DNA of 64,000 bases from CF-162 sp040882565 (GTDB taxonomy: Bacteria > Chloroflexota > Dehalococcoidia > SM23-28-2 > RBG-16-64-32). A program made the position numbers and the translations under genes. The first letter of the stretch is position 1, and each line of letters starts with the position of its first letter. Below are positions 49,086-57,270 of this stretch, one piece after another. The notes beneath the pieces were generated by a model. It did not search any database, had not been told where the DNA came from, and worked only from the letters and a program-made list of their open reading frames with translations. The DNA lies in the NCBI GenBank assembly GCA_040882565.1, contig JBBEAZ010000037.1, forward strand, positions 7,166-71,165. The letters run 5' to 3'.

Positions 49086-49692
49086 CGACGAGCGCCGCCT
49101 GGCGCGGATGAACGCGATCCGTAACCGTGACGCCGACTGGATGGAGGCATCGCTCGGGCGGCTGCCGAAGCCGATCAGGCGGCCGGGGCTCGTGCTCTTG
49201 ATCGGCCTCCCGGGCAGCGGCAAGTCGCATTTTGCGCGGGAGCTGGCCAAACGCTACCCGGCGGCGGTGCTCGATAGCGACGCGCTGCGTGGTGTGTTGT
49301 ACAAGGACCCGCAGCACACGGAGAAGGAGCACGGGCGCGTGTTCCCGGCGATTAACGTACTGGCGCGGCGGCTGCTCCAGCGCGGCGTGCCGGTGATCCT
49401 CGACGCCACGAACCTGAAGGAGGCCAACCGCCGCTCGGCGTACAAGCTGGCAGTGGAGACGGGCGCGCGCCTCGCCATCGTGCGGGTGAACGCGCCCTTC
49501 GCCGTGATCCGCGAACGGCTGCTCGCGCGCGGCGAGAGCAGGGACCCACTGGACCGCTCGACGGCTGATCTCGACGTGTTCGAGAAGATGCGCGGAGACT
49601 ACCAGAGGCCGCGGCGGCGCTACTTTGTCGTCGATACGTCACGGGATATGCGGGTGATTCTGGACAAGATCGTCGCCGTGCTGCAAAGCTAG
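49078..49692 (+). CDS. P-loop kinase of the zeta/PNK-like group
   Basis: 204 residues from ATG 49078, chosen over 49057 because it overlaps the degV stop by only 8 bp. Walker A is LVLLIGLPGSGKSHFAREL near residue 45. AVLDSDALRGVLY, VPVILDATNLKEANRR and the lid ERLLARGESRDPLDRSTADL follow the AAA_33 (predicted kinase) layout seen in polynucleotide-kinase-like and zeta-like proteins. The substrate is unknown. Co-translation with degV suggests a link. Confidence 0.82.
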   Translation: MTDDERRLARMNAIRNRDADWMEASLGRLPKPIRRPGLVLLIGLPGSGKSHFARELAKRYPAAVLDSDALRGVLYKDPQHTEKEHGRVFPAINVLARRLLQRGVPVILDATNLKEANRRSAYKLAVETGARLAIVRVNAPFAVIRERLLARGESRDPLDRSTADLDVFEKMRGDYQRPRRRYFVVDTSRDMRVILDKIVAVLQS

Positions 49693-49698
49693 GGATTG

Positions 49699-50304
49699 AT
49701 GCCGGTAGTCAGGTTCGTCGTCGTCGTGTTGTTCGCCTTCCTTGTGATGGTCTTGCTCGCCGCGTGCGGAGGCGGAGGCAGCGATGGCGGCGACGATACC
49801 AGCGACCCGTTCATCGCCCAGCCTGTCGACGACTACCCCTATCCCGCCCAGATGTTCCCAGCCGAGATCGGCGCCGAAGGGCGTCACTTTGCGCCGGGCG
49901 AATTCCAGGGTTACGGCACGCAGCACTACGACACCAACCCCCCAACGAGCGGCAGGCACATCGGCGAGTTGGTGCAGGCCGGCATCTACGACACGATCGT
50001 GCCGAACGAGATAGCCGTGCACAACATGGAGCACGGTTTCGTGATCGCCTGGTACAACTGCAACGCCGGCGCGCCGCTATCCAACGAGGAGTGCGCGACG
50101 TTGCGGAACGAACTCTCATCTGTCGTTCAGCCCGCCGTCGCCGGCGGACAACTCGTCGTACAGACGCCGAACCCGACGATTGACCACAGGATCGTCCTGA
50201 CCGCGTGGCAGTTCATGGACTCGTTCGAAGACTTCGACGCGGACCGGATCAATCAGTTCATCGAGACGTTCGAGTGTCACTACGACCCGGAAGGGACCTG
50301 CTAG
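49699..50304 (+). CDS. DUF3105-family lipoprotein
   Basis: 201 residues from ATG 49699 (a TTG one codon earlier is possible). Signal peptide and lipobox VLLAACGGGG. The DUF3105 core is clear: TQHYDTNPPTSGRHIGELVQ, then AVHNMEHGFVIAWYNC, and LTAWQFMDSFEDFDADRINQ near the end. The conserved His-rich motifs suggest metal binding. DUF3105 proteins are common membrane-anchored proteins in Actinobacteria and Chloroflexota, function unknown. The next gene starts on the base after its stop. Confidence 0.88.
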   Translation: MPVVRFVVVVLFAFLVMVLLAACGGGGSDGGDDTSDPFIAQPVDDYPYPAQMFPAEIGAEGRHFAPGEFQGYGTQHYDTNPPTSGRHIGELVQAGIYDTIVPNEIAVHNMEHGFVIAWYNCNAGAPLSNEECATLRNELSSVVQPAVAGGQLVVQTPNPTIDHRIVLTAWQFMDSFEDFDADRINQFIETFECHYDPEGTC

Positions 50305-50634
50305 GTGGCGCGGCCGTTCCTCGTCGTGCGCGCCAGCGTCGCGCCCGAAGTGATGGCGGAGTTCGACCGCTGGTACCGCCGCGAGCACCTGCCCCATGTC
50401 ATGGCGATCCCGGGCGTAATCAAGGCTTACAGGTCGTCGTGCACGCGGAAGGGCATCAACTGGACGACGCTCTACGAGCTGGCCGACGAGGCATCGGTGC
50501 AGAAAGCCATCGGCAGCCCGGAAGCCGAGAAGGCGCGGCGCGACTGGGAGGCGTGGGTCTCCCACGTCAGCGAAGTGACGGTGGAGATCTACGCGCCGCT
50601 AGGGTCGATGTCCGTGTTCCACAACTGCAACTAG
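50305..50634 (+). CDS. Small dimeric alpha/beta barrel protein (EthD/antibiotic monooxygenase-like)
   Basis: 109 residues, GTG start directly after the DUF3105 stop. MARPFLVVRASVAPEVMAEF then FDRWYRREHLPHVMAIPGVI and AYRSSCTRKGINWTTLYELA is the ferredoxin-like dimeric barrel pattern with WY...H near the start. Such proteins bind small aromatic ligands. The function is not known. Confidence 0.75.
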   Translation: MARPFLVVRASVAPEVMAEFDRWYRREHLPHVMAIPGVIKAYRSSCTRKGINWTTLYELADEASVQKAIGSPEAEKARRDWEAWVSHVSEVTVEIYAPLGSMSVFHNCN

Positions 50635-50748
50635 CGGACAACTTGTCATTCCGAGCCGGGTGCAAGCCAGGCCGAGGAATCTTACACCGCGCCGTTTTGC
50701 TCCGCTCCGCCGATCCGTATGCGCTCCGCGCCGCGGTCGACGCCCGCG

Positions 50749-51615
50749 CTAGTCCTGCAGCAACAGGCTGCGCGCCCGCAGCCACGGCAATCGCCGAAAA
50801 CGGTCGCCCAGCCAGGGGTATCCCCACTTTTTGAGCGAATACGCGACGCCAAGTCCTGCCATCGCGACGATCCCCCCGGCGACCGCGTCGATGAAGTAGT
50901 GGTTCGCGGTGAGCGTGATCGAGAACACCTGCAACACCGGCAGGGCGACGCCGATCGGCGCTGCGATCCAGAGGAGCGGCGTCCGGCGGAAGGCGCGGAT
51001 GACGGCGATGCCGAGGAGGAGGTCCCAGCCGAAGTGCAGGCTGGGCATCGCGGCGTACGGGTTCACGAAGGCGCGCGTCGACTGCGTGTCGTAGGCGTAG
51101 CCGAGGTAGGCCTCCATCGTGTCGAAGAAGCCGAGGATGTAGCCGGGAGCGCCGGGGTCGAAACGCGCAGCCAGCTCCGGTAGCTCGCGCGGTGGGGCGA
51201 CAGGGTAGAGGAAGTAGATGACGAGGGCGATCGCTCCGGAGGCGAGGAACGAGTCGCGGACGAAGGTGTATTGGCCGCGGCGGTAGTAGTAGAGCCAGAT
51301 GCCGAAGACGATGATCAGCGGGAAGTGGAGGTAGAAGTAGATCAGGTTCATCGCCTGCGCCCAGAACTCGCGGCCGGCGATCCAATGGTTCATGTTGTCT
51401 TCCCAGAAGAAGCCGAGGTTGCGCTGGAGGTCGATCAGGTCGCGGGCGTGCCAGTAAGCGGCCTCGGGCTTGTCGACGACGGCGCCGCGCACCCAGAAGT
51501 AGAGGATGAAGGCGACGGCGATGATCGCGCCCTCGAGGAGGTCGCGGCGGCTGAACCTCGGCAACAACGAACGCCAGTCGAAGGCGCCGGAGTAGGGGTT
51601 TTCAAGACGCCGCAT
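50749..51615 (-). CDS. PAP2-family membrane phosphatase / inositol phosphotransferase-like (paralogue 1)
   Basis: 288 residues with about six transmembrane segments (LLEGAIIAVAFILYFWVRG, MNLIYFYLHFPLIIVFGIWL, GAIALVIYFLYPVAPP and later ones). The PAP2_3 motifs AMPSLHFGWDLLLGIAVI and TANHYFIDAVAGGIVA supply the catalytic histidines and Asp of phosphatidic-acid-phosphatase-like enzymes. The third variant motif (RELPEL-type loop) follows PVAPPR. It is 10 bp downstream of a paralogue, so the two are co-expressed. Likely substrates are lipid phosphates or inositol phospholipids. Confidence 0.86.
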   Translation of the reverse strand: MRRLENPYSGAFDWRSLLPRFSRRDLLEGAIIAVAFILYFWVRGAVVDKPEAAYWHARDLIDLQRNLGFFWEDNMNHWIAGREFWAQAMNLIYFYLHFPLIIVFGIWLYYYRRGQYTFVRDSFLASGAIALVIYFLYPVAPPRELPELAARFDPGAPGYILGFFDTMEAYLGYAYDTQSTRAFVNPYAAMPSLHFGWDLLLGIAVIRAFRRTPLLWIAAPIGVALPVLQVFSITLTANHYFIDAVAGGIVAMAGLGVAYSLKKWGYPWLGDRFRRLPWLRARSLLLQD

Positions 51616-51625
51616 GTCGCGGCTC

Positions 51626-52387
51626 CTAGGCTGAGGCGGTCCTGGACGGCGGGACGATTAGCTGCCGCACGCGCCAGCCTTCCTTGCGCAAGACGAGCGC
51701 GGCGCCGAGGCCGATCATGCCGACGATGTAGCCGGCAATGCAGTCCATGATCCAGTGGTTACCGGTGACGACGACCGTCGCGGACATGAGTAGCGGCATT
51801 CCCGCGCAGACGAAGCGGACGAGCCGGTTCTGCGTGACGGAGGCGATGGCGAGGCAGATCAGCAGGTTCCAGGCGATGTGCAGGCTGGGCATCGCGGCGT
51901 ACTCGTTGACGAAGTTGCCGGACGACTCGTAGTTCACGGCGGAAAACAAGCGGAGCGTGTCGACGGCGCCGAAGTCGCCGGGCAGAAGCCGAGGTGGCGC
52001 CAGCGGGATCAGGTTGAAGGCCATGAGCGAGATCGCGCCGGAGATGAAGAAGGCGTTGCGGAACAGCATGTAGCGGTCGCGGTGGAAAAAGAAGAGCCAG
52101 CTGCCGGCACAGCCGATGAGCCAGAAGTGGCCGTACGTGTAAAGCGCGTTGAAGATGCGGACGAGCGCGTCGCTCCAGAGGATCAGCTTTTGGATGTCCG
52201 CCTCGTGTGCGAGCCAGAGGGCGCGCTGCACGTGGACGAGGTCGACGGCGTTGTAGGTGGCCTCGATCTGGCGGTCGTTGGAGCCCATCCGCACGATCGA
52301 ATAGAACATGAAGGCGATGGCGATGAGCAGTAACTCACAGAGGCCATTTCTCCAGACGAGAGTGGCGCGGCGGGTGATTGCGGGCAT
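51626..52387 (-). CDS. PAP2-family membrane phosphatase (paralogue 2)
   Basis: 253 residues, similar in layout to the adjacent gene: LLLIAIAFMFYSIVRMGSND, then FNLIPLAPPRLLPGDFG, AMPSLHIAWNLLICLAIASV and TGNHWIMDCIAGYIVGMIGL. Both catalytic histidines are kept (SLH and NHW). A tandem pair of diverged PAP2_3 proteins suggests duplication followed by specialisation. Confidence 0.85.
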   Translation of the reverse strand: MPAITRRATLVWRNGLCELLLIAIAFMFYSIVRMGSNDRQIEATYNAVDLVHVQRALWLAHEADIQKLILWSDALVRIFNALYTYGHFWLIGCAGSWLFFFHRDRYMLFRNAFFISGAISLMAFNLIPLAPPRLLPGDFGAVDTLRLFSAVNYESSGNFVNEYAAMPSLHIAWNLLICLAIASVTQNRLVRFVCAGMPLLMSATVVVTGNHWIMDCIAGYIVGMIGLGAALVLRKEGWRVRQLIVPPSRTASA

Positions 52388-52500
52388 GATTTGGGTGAGG
52401 TTGGGAGTTCGGATAATGTTTCATTCTAACGGCTGAGTCCGGGTACGGACAACGGCGGCGGTGCCGCGCCTCCTCAGCCCGAGAATTCCCATGCCTAACC

Positions 52501-52581
52501 CTAGACCAGCTTCTGTATCGCTTCCTCAAACTTTAGCGCGTGAAGCGAGACCGACGTGTCTTCAGACTTCGAGGTTGCCAT
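52501..52581 (-). CDS. 26-residue peptide MATSKSEDTSVSLHALKFEE...
   Basis: The ATG at 52581 reads MATSKSEDTSVSLHALKFEE and ends AIQKLV. GGCGGGAAAAA upstream can be a ribosome site. The pattern V-S-L-H-x-L-x-F-E-E-A is one I have seen at the start of short uncharacterised bacterial proteins, so this may be a short or truncated family member. It lies 81 bp downstream of the 78-residue gene at 52663-52899, same strand. Confidence 0.45.
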   Translation of the reverse strand: MATSKSEDTSVSLHALKFEEAIQKLV

Positions 52582-52662
52582 TTTTTCCCGCCTGATTCTT
52601 GCTGGTGCAGCGTACGCACCCTGGAACAGTCGCGGAACGTATAGTCTTTGGGCTTGCTTTGT

Positions 52663-52899
52663 CTAATCGTACCAGCCGGGTCTGCAAACCTCAACGGTTC
52701 CAATATGCCTATCGTTATGAGTGACAATTTTGATAATTCTGAGCGTAAATCCAGACAATAGCGGGTCGCCAGCAGGCACTTCTTTTGCTAGTATGTCGGC
52801 AAGGAGCCCTGATCGCCGCTTTTCCGGTATATGATTCTCATTCCAGAGAGCCGTAAGCTCCTCTAAGGAAATAATGGGAATGTCGTCTGTTGTACCCAT
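52663..52899 (-). CDS. Hypothetical protein, 78 residues
   Basis: MGTTDDIPIISLEELTALWN then HIPEKRRSGLLADILAKEVP and a beta-like end SGFTLRIIKIVTHNDRHIGT. No recognised domain. Its start overlaps the start of the divergent gene at 52874 by 26 bp, so one of the two starts may be further in. Possibly a small toxin/antitoxin-like pair with the 26-residue peptide, but this is speculation. Confidence 0.5.
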   Translation of the reverse strand: MGTTDDIPIISLEELTALWNENHIPEKRRSGLLADILAKEVPAGDPLLSGFTLRIIKIVTHNDRHIGTVEVCRPGWYD

Positions 52900-53323
52900 C
52901 GCAAAAGTGCGCCGGCAGCGCGTGCAGAGCGTCGTCCGCGCGTCGCTTCGAGCTGGCCTAGACCTGGATCACCTAAGCCATTTCCTGACCAGTGTGGATT
53001 GGTCTGGTAGCGGCAACAGCCGCCCGAAGATCGCAGACGAACTAGGCCGACTTGAAGCGTGGCTAACGCAATACACTGAGAGCTTCATCTCGCGTGACGA
53101 ATTCATTGCTCGGTTGCTGAGTGTCCTTCCGAAAAGGGAACGGGATTGGAGATTGTTCTTTGACGCTGAGCCAGGGGAGCTTGAACTTTTCATGTGGCCG
53201 GAGCAGAGTCATCCTGTGAGACTTCTGGAGGAGCCACCTGCCGATGCACCTCAAACGGGATCCGGTGTTCCTGACCAACCGGTTCCACCCCTACCCAGTA
53301 GTGATATTGTCCGAGTTGCGTGA
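52874..53323 (+). CDS. Hypothetical protein, about 149 residues
   Basis: MSSVVPIAKVRRQRVQSVVR then ASLRAGLDLDHLSHFLTSVD and LGRLEAWLTQYTESFISRDE with LLSVLPKRERDW. The first 110 residues look like a normal helical protein. The final 40 (MWPEQSHPVRLLEEPPADAP) lie antisense to the 3' end of the broken gene at 53190-53683, so the true stop may once have been earlier. No family is recognised. Confidence 0.5.
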   Translation: MGMSSVVPIAKVRRQRVQSVVRASLRAGLDLDHLSHFLTSVDWSGSGNSRPKIADELGRLEAWLTQYTESFISRDEFIARLLSVLPKRERDWRLFFDAEPGELELFMWPEQSHPVRLLEEPPADAPQTGSGVPDQPVPPLPSSDIVRVA

Positions 53324-53683
53324 ACCAGTGTCGCACCTGCATTGCGACGATTCGCCCCTCCCTGCTCGCCTGGGCCTAGATCAAACACCCATTTCTCAGG
53401 CCTCTCCCACAAGACATGATCGTCAGCATTTCGGAGTTGGATAGTTGCTTCAAAATGCCCGAGCCCACCGCTGAATCCTAACGCCAGGATGCCGTTCAAC
53501 GCCGCGTGCCCAGGCACGCCCGAATTCGCGGGCGGCTCCAGCAATTGAACTCTATTGAAGATACTGAGCAGATTTACTTTCTTGGTGATTGGGGTCTTGC
53601 CCAATGCCTTCGCAAAGCAAGCCATACCAGAGGTTCGGCGGAAACGTGAAAAGGTCAGGAATTGTCGGTTCGTCGTCGGCCAT
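53190..53683 (-). pseudogene. Gene of unknown function with two frameshifts
   Basis: ATG 53683 reads MADDEPTIPDLFTFPPNLWY; the next frame then continues GMACFAKALGKTPITKKVNL and LSIFNRVQLLEPPANSGVPG through FEATIQLRNADDHVLWERPE to FDLGPGEQGG. There a second shift, in a run GGGAGGGG near 53360, returns to a frame reading RIVAMQVRHWFTQLGQYHYW and ending DDSAPAT at a TGA (53190-53192). The reconstructed protein of about 164 residues resembles beta-sandwich DUF6941-type proteins, though that link is tentative. The two breaks could be indel errors or real decay. Confidence 0.55.
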
Positions 53684-54067
53684 GAAAGCACCTCAGAGTT
53701 GTCAGCGGTGGTGTGACCACGACTCTAGCACGGCGTCACCTCGCATGAGCAGTCTTTGTGTCGTATTTCGGCAGATGATCCCAACTTACCGAACTGGTAA
53801 AGACGCCCCCGCCGCCGTCACGATAGGGACTCTGCGGTTTGGGTGTGTGGAATCGTCAGCTGCCACGACGCGGGTGAACATATCGGCCCTGTTCGCCCCA
53901 GACACTGCGCCCGTATAATGTTGGGGCGATGGGATATCCACAATCTCTCCCGGTTGCGAGCATGCAGTCTTTGACTTGCGCCTGTATCGAGGCCCCGGTC
54001 CGCCAAGGGCGGATCGCGGGGCCACACCGGCATGCTCGATCACACCAACCGAAGGGAGAGACGGCCC
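53684..54067. other. Gene-free region with the cysE-cysS promoter and leader
   Basis: No coding region is supported. TATAAT at 53914-53919 would give an RNA leader of about 140 nt before cysE. Its 3' half contains a long hairpin at 53991-54023. GAAGGGAGAGA precedes the ATG at 54068. Confidence 0.5.
53914..54023 (+). promoter_or_regulatory. cysE promoter and structured leader
   Basis: The -10 TATAAT is at 53914-53919. The leader ends with a strong hairpin GGCCCCGGTCCGCC-AAG-GGCGGATCGCGGGGCC. The 3' strand AAGGGCGGATCGCGG is similar to, but one base short of and with C for U in, the T-box core AAxxGGGUGGxACCGCG. A translational cysteine-responsive leader is possible but not shown. Confidence 0.35.
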
Positions 54068-54763
54068 ATGGGCCTCTTACAAGAGATTAAGGCTGATATT
54101 GACGCGGCGCGGGAACGCGACCCGGCCGCGATAAGCGACCTCGAAGTCGCGCTCACGTACCCGGGGTTCCACGCCCGGCAGATCCACCGCCTGGCGCACG
54201 CGCTGCACAACAGCGGCGCCGAGATCCCGGCGCGGCTGATCTCGCACTTCTCGCGGTTCTTCACCGGCATCGAGATCCACCCCGGCGCGCGGATCGGGCG
54301 CAAGTTCTTCATCGACCACGGCATGGGCGTCGTGATCGGCGAGACGGCGATCATCGGCGACAACGTGCACCTGTTCCAGGGTGTGACGCTCGGCGGCACG
54401 AGCACACACCGCGCGAAGCGCCACCCGACGCTCAAGGACAACGTTGTGGTCGGCGCAGGGGCCAAGGTGATCGGCGACGTGACCGTCGGCGAGAACTCGA
54501 AGATCGGCGCGGGATCAGTCGTCGTCACCAACGTGCCGCCGAACGCGACTGTCGTCGGCGTGCCCGGCCACATAGTGGCGTTCGCTGACCCGGGCGACGA
54601 CACGGTGCTACGGCTGCCGGATCCGGAGTGGGACATCATCCAGCAATTGGAGTTGCGGATCGATGAGTTGGAGAAGCGGCTGAATGCGGCGGAGAAGGCG
54701 CGACCGAATGCGGCGAAGCCAAAGCCGCGACGCCGGCCGCCGACTGAGACGGCGGCTTCCTGA
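54068..54763 (+). CDS. cysE: Serine O-acetyltransferase
   Basis: 231 residues from ATG 54068 (a start at 54032 is in frame but lacks a ribosome site). N-terminal helix domain YPGFHARQIHRLAHALHN, then left-handed beta-helix repeats (IHPGARIGRKFFIDHGMGVV, IGETAIIGDNVHLFQGVTLG, GTSTHRAKRHPTLKDNVVVG). His in DHG and Gly-rich turns match the active site. The C-terminus is extended by a basic coil (ELEKRLNAAEKARPNAAKPK). It makes O-acetylserine for cysteine synthesis. The TGA overlaps cysS by one base. Confidence 0.95.
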   Translation: MGLLQEIKADIDAARERDPAAISDLEVALTYPGFHARQIHRLAHALHNSGAEIPARLISHFSRFFTGIEIHPGARIGRKFFIDHGMGVVIGETAIIGDNVHLFQGVTLGGTSTHRAKRHPTLKDNVVVGAGAKVIGDVTVGENSKIGAGSVVVTNVPPNATVVGVPGHIVAFADPGDDTVLRLPDPEWDIIQQLELRIDELEKRLNAAEKARPNAAKPKPRRRPPTETAAS

Positions 54764-56285
54764 TGACGCTGCGGATGTACAACACGATGTCGCGGCGGGT
54801 GGATGAGGTGAAGCAGCCCGACGACGAGCTGAAGATCTACGTCTGCGGGATCACGCCCTACGACCACTCGCACATCGGCCACGCGATGAGCTACATCATC
54901 TTCGACGTGCTGCGGCGGTACCTCGAGTANNNNNNNNNNNNNNNNNNNNNNNNNNNNNNNNNNNNNNNNNNNNNNNNNNNNNNNNNNNNNNNNNNNNNNN
55001 NNNNNNNNNNNNNNNNNNNNNNNNNNNNNTCGGCCACGCGATGAGCTACATCATCTTCGACGTGCTGCGGCGGTACCTCGAGTACCGGGGCTTCGCGGTC
55101 AAGCACGTCCAGAACTACACCGACATCGACGACCGCATCATCGTCCGCGCCAACGAGCAAGGGCTGACCTACGACCAGGTCGCGGCGGCCTACATCGCCG
55201 AGTACGAGGACGAGATGCGAGAGCTGAACATCACGCCCGCGCACGTCTACCCGCGCGCCACGCAGGAGATCCCCCAGATCATCGAGATGGTGGAGAAGCT
55301 GATCGAGCGGGGTCACGCCTACGCGATCGCGAACGGCGATGTGTATTACAGCGTGCGCAGCGACCCCGGATACGGCAAGCTCTCTGGCCGCGACATCGAC
55401 GCCATTAGCCGCGACTACGCGCGGGTCGAGTCGTCGGAGGAGAAGCGCGACCCGGCGGACTTCGCGCTCTGGAAGGGCGCCAAGCCGGGCGAGCCCTCGT
55501 GGGAGAGCCCGTGGGGACCCGGCCGGCCGGGCTGGCACATCGAGTGTTCTGCCATGTCGTACCGCTACCTCGGCCCGCAGCTCGATATCCACGGCGGCGG
55601 CCAGGACTTGATCTTCCCGCACCACGAGAACGAGATCGCCCAGAGCGAGGGCGTTACCGGCGTCAAACCCTTCGTCCGCCATTGGGTGCACAACGGCTGG
55701 CTCACGCTGGACGAGCAGAAGATGAGCAAGTCGCTCGGCAACATCATCACGATCCGCGAGGCGCTGACGGAGTACGGCGCTGACGGCGTGCGGATCTTCG
55801 TGCTGACCTCGCACTACCGCGCGCCGCTCAGCTACTCCGAGGAGGCGCTGGAGTCAGGCAAACGCGCGGCTGAGCGCCTGCGCCTCGCTGCCTCGCTGCC
55901 CGGCGGCGAAGGCGCCGAGACGATCGACGTCGAGCCGAGCCGCGAGCGTTTCCTCGAAATGATGGACGACGACCTCAACACGGCCGGCGCGCTGGCGGTC
56001 CTCTTCGACCTGTCGCGCGAGATCAACCGTTCGCGCGACGAGGGTCGTTGCGTCGCCAACGCGCAGGCAACGCTGCGCGAGCTGGGCAGCGTGCTGGGTC
56101 TGACGCTCCGCGAGTCGGAGACAGCGCTCGGCGCGGACCGCTTCATCGATCTGCTGGTGGAACTGCGGAACGACCTGCGGGCCGCGAAGCAATTCGAACT
56201 CGGCGACAAAGTCCGCGACCACCTGGCGGAACTCGGCATCACCGTCGAGGACGTCGCGGACGGCACCCGCTGGCGCAAGGCGTGA
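54763..56285 (+). CDS. cysS: Cysteinyl-tRNA synthetase (interrupted by a scaffold gap)
   Basis: The left part reads MTLRMYNTMSRRVDEVKQPD to the HIGH motif CGITPYDHSHIGHAMSYII. The right part resumes with the same segment, then FAVKHVQNYTDIDDRIIVRA, HIECSAMSYRYLG, FPHHENEIAQSEG and the KMSKS loop EQKMSKSLGN. The zinc ligands Cys28, Cys in HIECS, and His and Glu in HHENE are kept. Collapsing the 100 N plus the duplicated 55 bp gives 456 codons (455 residues), in frame, the normal length. So the gene is intact in the organism. Confidence 0.95.
54875..54929 (+). repeat. 55-bp contig-end overlap, left side of the gap
   Basis: These 55 bases are identical to 55030-55084 on the other side of the N run. 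The length equals a common assembler k-mer, and joining the two sides restores cysS in frame. Confidence 0.9.
54930..55029. other. 100-N scaffold gap inside cysS
   Basis: A run of 100 N, a standard placeholder length. Because both flanks carry the same 55 bases, no sequence is probably missing. The gap looks like an unmerged overlap. Confidence 0.9.
55030..55084 (+). repeat. 55-bp contig-end overlap, right side of the gap
   Basis: Identical to 54875-54929. It encodes the segment after the HIGH motif of cysS a second time. Confidence 0.9.
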
Positions 56286-56322
56286 CCGGTCAGGGCTAGG
56301 ACCCCTGGTACACGACTCCTCT

Positions 56323-57159
56323 CTACTTCAGGTCTGCTAACAAGCGAAGCGTGTCGGCGTCTTCCGGCACCCAGTCGTGCCACGCGAACACCTGCCAGAC
56401 GTCGGCGACGTGCATCATGGCGGCGAAGCGCAGCAGTTGGCCACTTTCGTGGCGCCAGCGCACGGGGTAGTGCATGCGTGTCGTGTGAGCCACCGGCTCC
56501 GCCGGCTCCCACAACCTGAGCATCCGGGTGACGTAGATCGGGTCACCTTGCAGGAAGCGCTGGTAGGGTTCGGTTGTCCAGGGCGCCGGCCGTTCCGGGT
56601 TGATCTGGCGCCGCAGGTCCATCTTGGCGAGGCCCAGGACGAAGGTCATCGCTTCGTCCCAGTTCTCCAGACGCTCGGCGTATGACGGCGTACTCGAGAG
56701 CGCGAGGAAGTTCCATTTGTCGGCACGCGGCAAGCGCTCTCTGAGCGGCACGCCGACGAGATTGCGAAAGGCGCGGTTGGCGGCGATCAGGTCGGATGCC
56801 TCGTTCGTCACGAAAACCGGCCAGGCGCTGCGCTCGACCTCCTCTGTGAACCAGTCGACCTCTCTCGGGCCGTACGCCTGGTGGTAGATCGCTCGCCAGT
56901 TGGTCGCGTAACCGGCGCCGGCGAGGATCGGGTTGGCCTGTCCGGCGGTCATGCCGAGCGCATCGGTGATCGCAGTAAGCGCCTCGCGGCTGGGATGCCG
57001 CTGGCCGTTCTCGTATGCCTTCACGGCGGACAGCGACAGGCCCGAGCGGCGCGCGACTTCCGGTTGCGAGAGGCGCCGCTGGACGCGGTACTCGCGGAGC
57101 GCCTGCCGCCAATCGACGACCGCCTGGAACTTGTCCATCCCCATCCCCACATCAGTCAT
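56323..57159 (-). CDS. Helix-turn-helix regulator with MmyB-like ligand-binding domain
   Basis: 278 residues from ATG 57159. The XRE-type HTH is RRLSQPEVARRSGLSLSAVK then AYENGQRHPS (residues about 30-65). The remainder WPVFVTNEASDLIAANRAFR and NLVGVPLRERLPRADKWNFL follows the MmyB-like (PAS-related) domain, which in a Chloroflexus homologue holds a fatty acid. TAGTAT sits 7 nt before the ATG, with no ribosome site, so the mRNA is probably leaderless. The 17-bp palindrome at 57181 overlaps its -35 position, which suggests autorepression. Two secreted genes share that operator. Confidence 0.88.
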   Translation of the reverse strand: MTDVGMGMDKFQAVVDWRQALREYRVQRRLSQPEVARRSGLSLSAVKAYENGQRHPSREALTAITDALGMTAGQANPILAGAGYATNWRAIYHQAYGPREVDWFTEEVERSAWPVFVTNEASDLIAANRAFRNLVGVPLRERLPRADKWNFLALSSTPSYAERLENWDEAMTFVLGLAKMDLRRQINPERPAPWTTEPYQRFLQGDPIYVTRMLRLWEPAEPVAHTTRMHYPVRWRHESGQLLRFAAMMHVADVWQVFAWHDWVPEDADTLRLLADLK

Positions 57160-57180
57160 GGCACAAATACTAACCGAGCG

Positions 57181-57197
57181 GGTCACAGAATGTGACC
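57181..57197. promoter_or_regulatory. 17-bp palindromic operator, copy 1
   Basis: GGTCACAGAATGTGACC: GGTCACA and TGTGACC are perfect inverted arms. It is centred about 30 bp from the probable start of the regulator transcript and 18 bp before the -35 of the divergent secreted-protein gene. An exact second copy is at 61182-61198. Confidence 0.75.
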
Positions 57198-57206
57198 GAT
57201 TCAACG

Positions 57207-57235
57207 TGGACGGCATCTGGCTCAGGGCGCACAAT
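57207..57235 (+). promoter_or_regulatory. Promoter of secreted dockerin protein 1
   Basis: TGGACG at 57207-57212 and CACAAT at 57230-57235 with a 17-bp spacer. The second gene has the same arrangement at 61208-61236. The operator centre is about 53 bp upstream of the expected start, a usual place for an activator. Confidence 0.6.
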
Positions 57236-57270
57236 CACGGCAAGCCTTCTAGGACGTAGGAGTGAGTGCA

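Noticed and set aside
54930..55084. Tandem duplication inside cysS
   Set aside because: The duplicate is exactly 55 bp on both sides of an N run and disappears when the contigs are joined.
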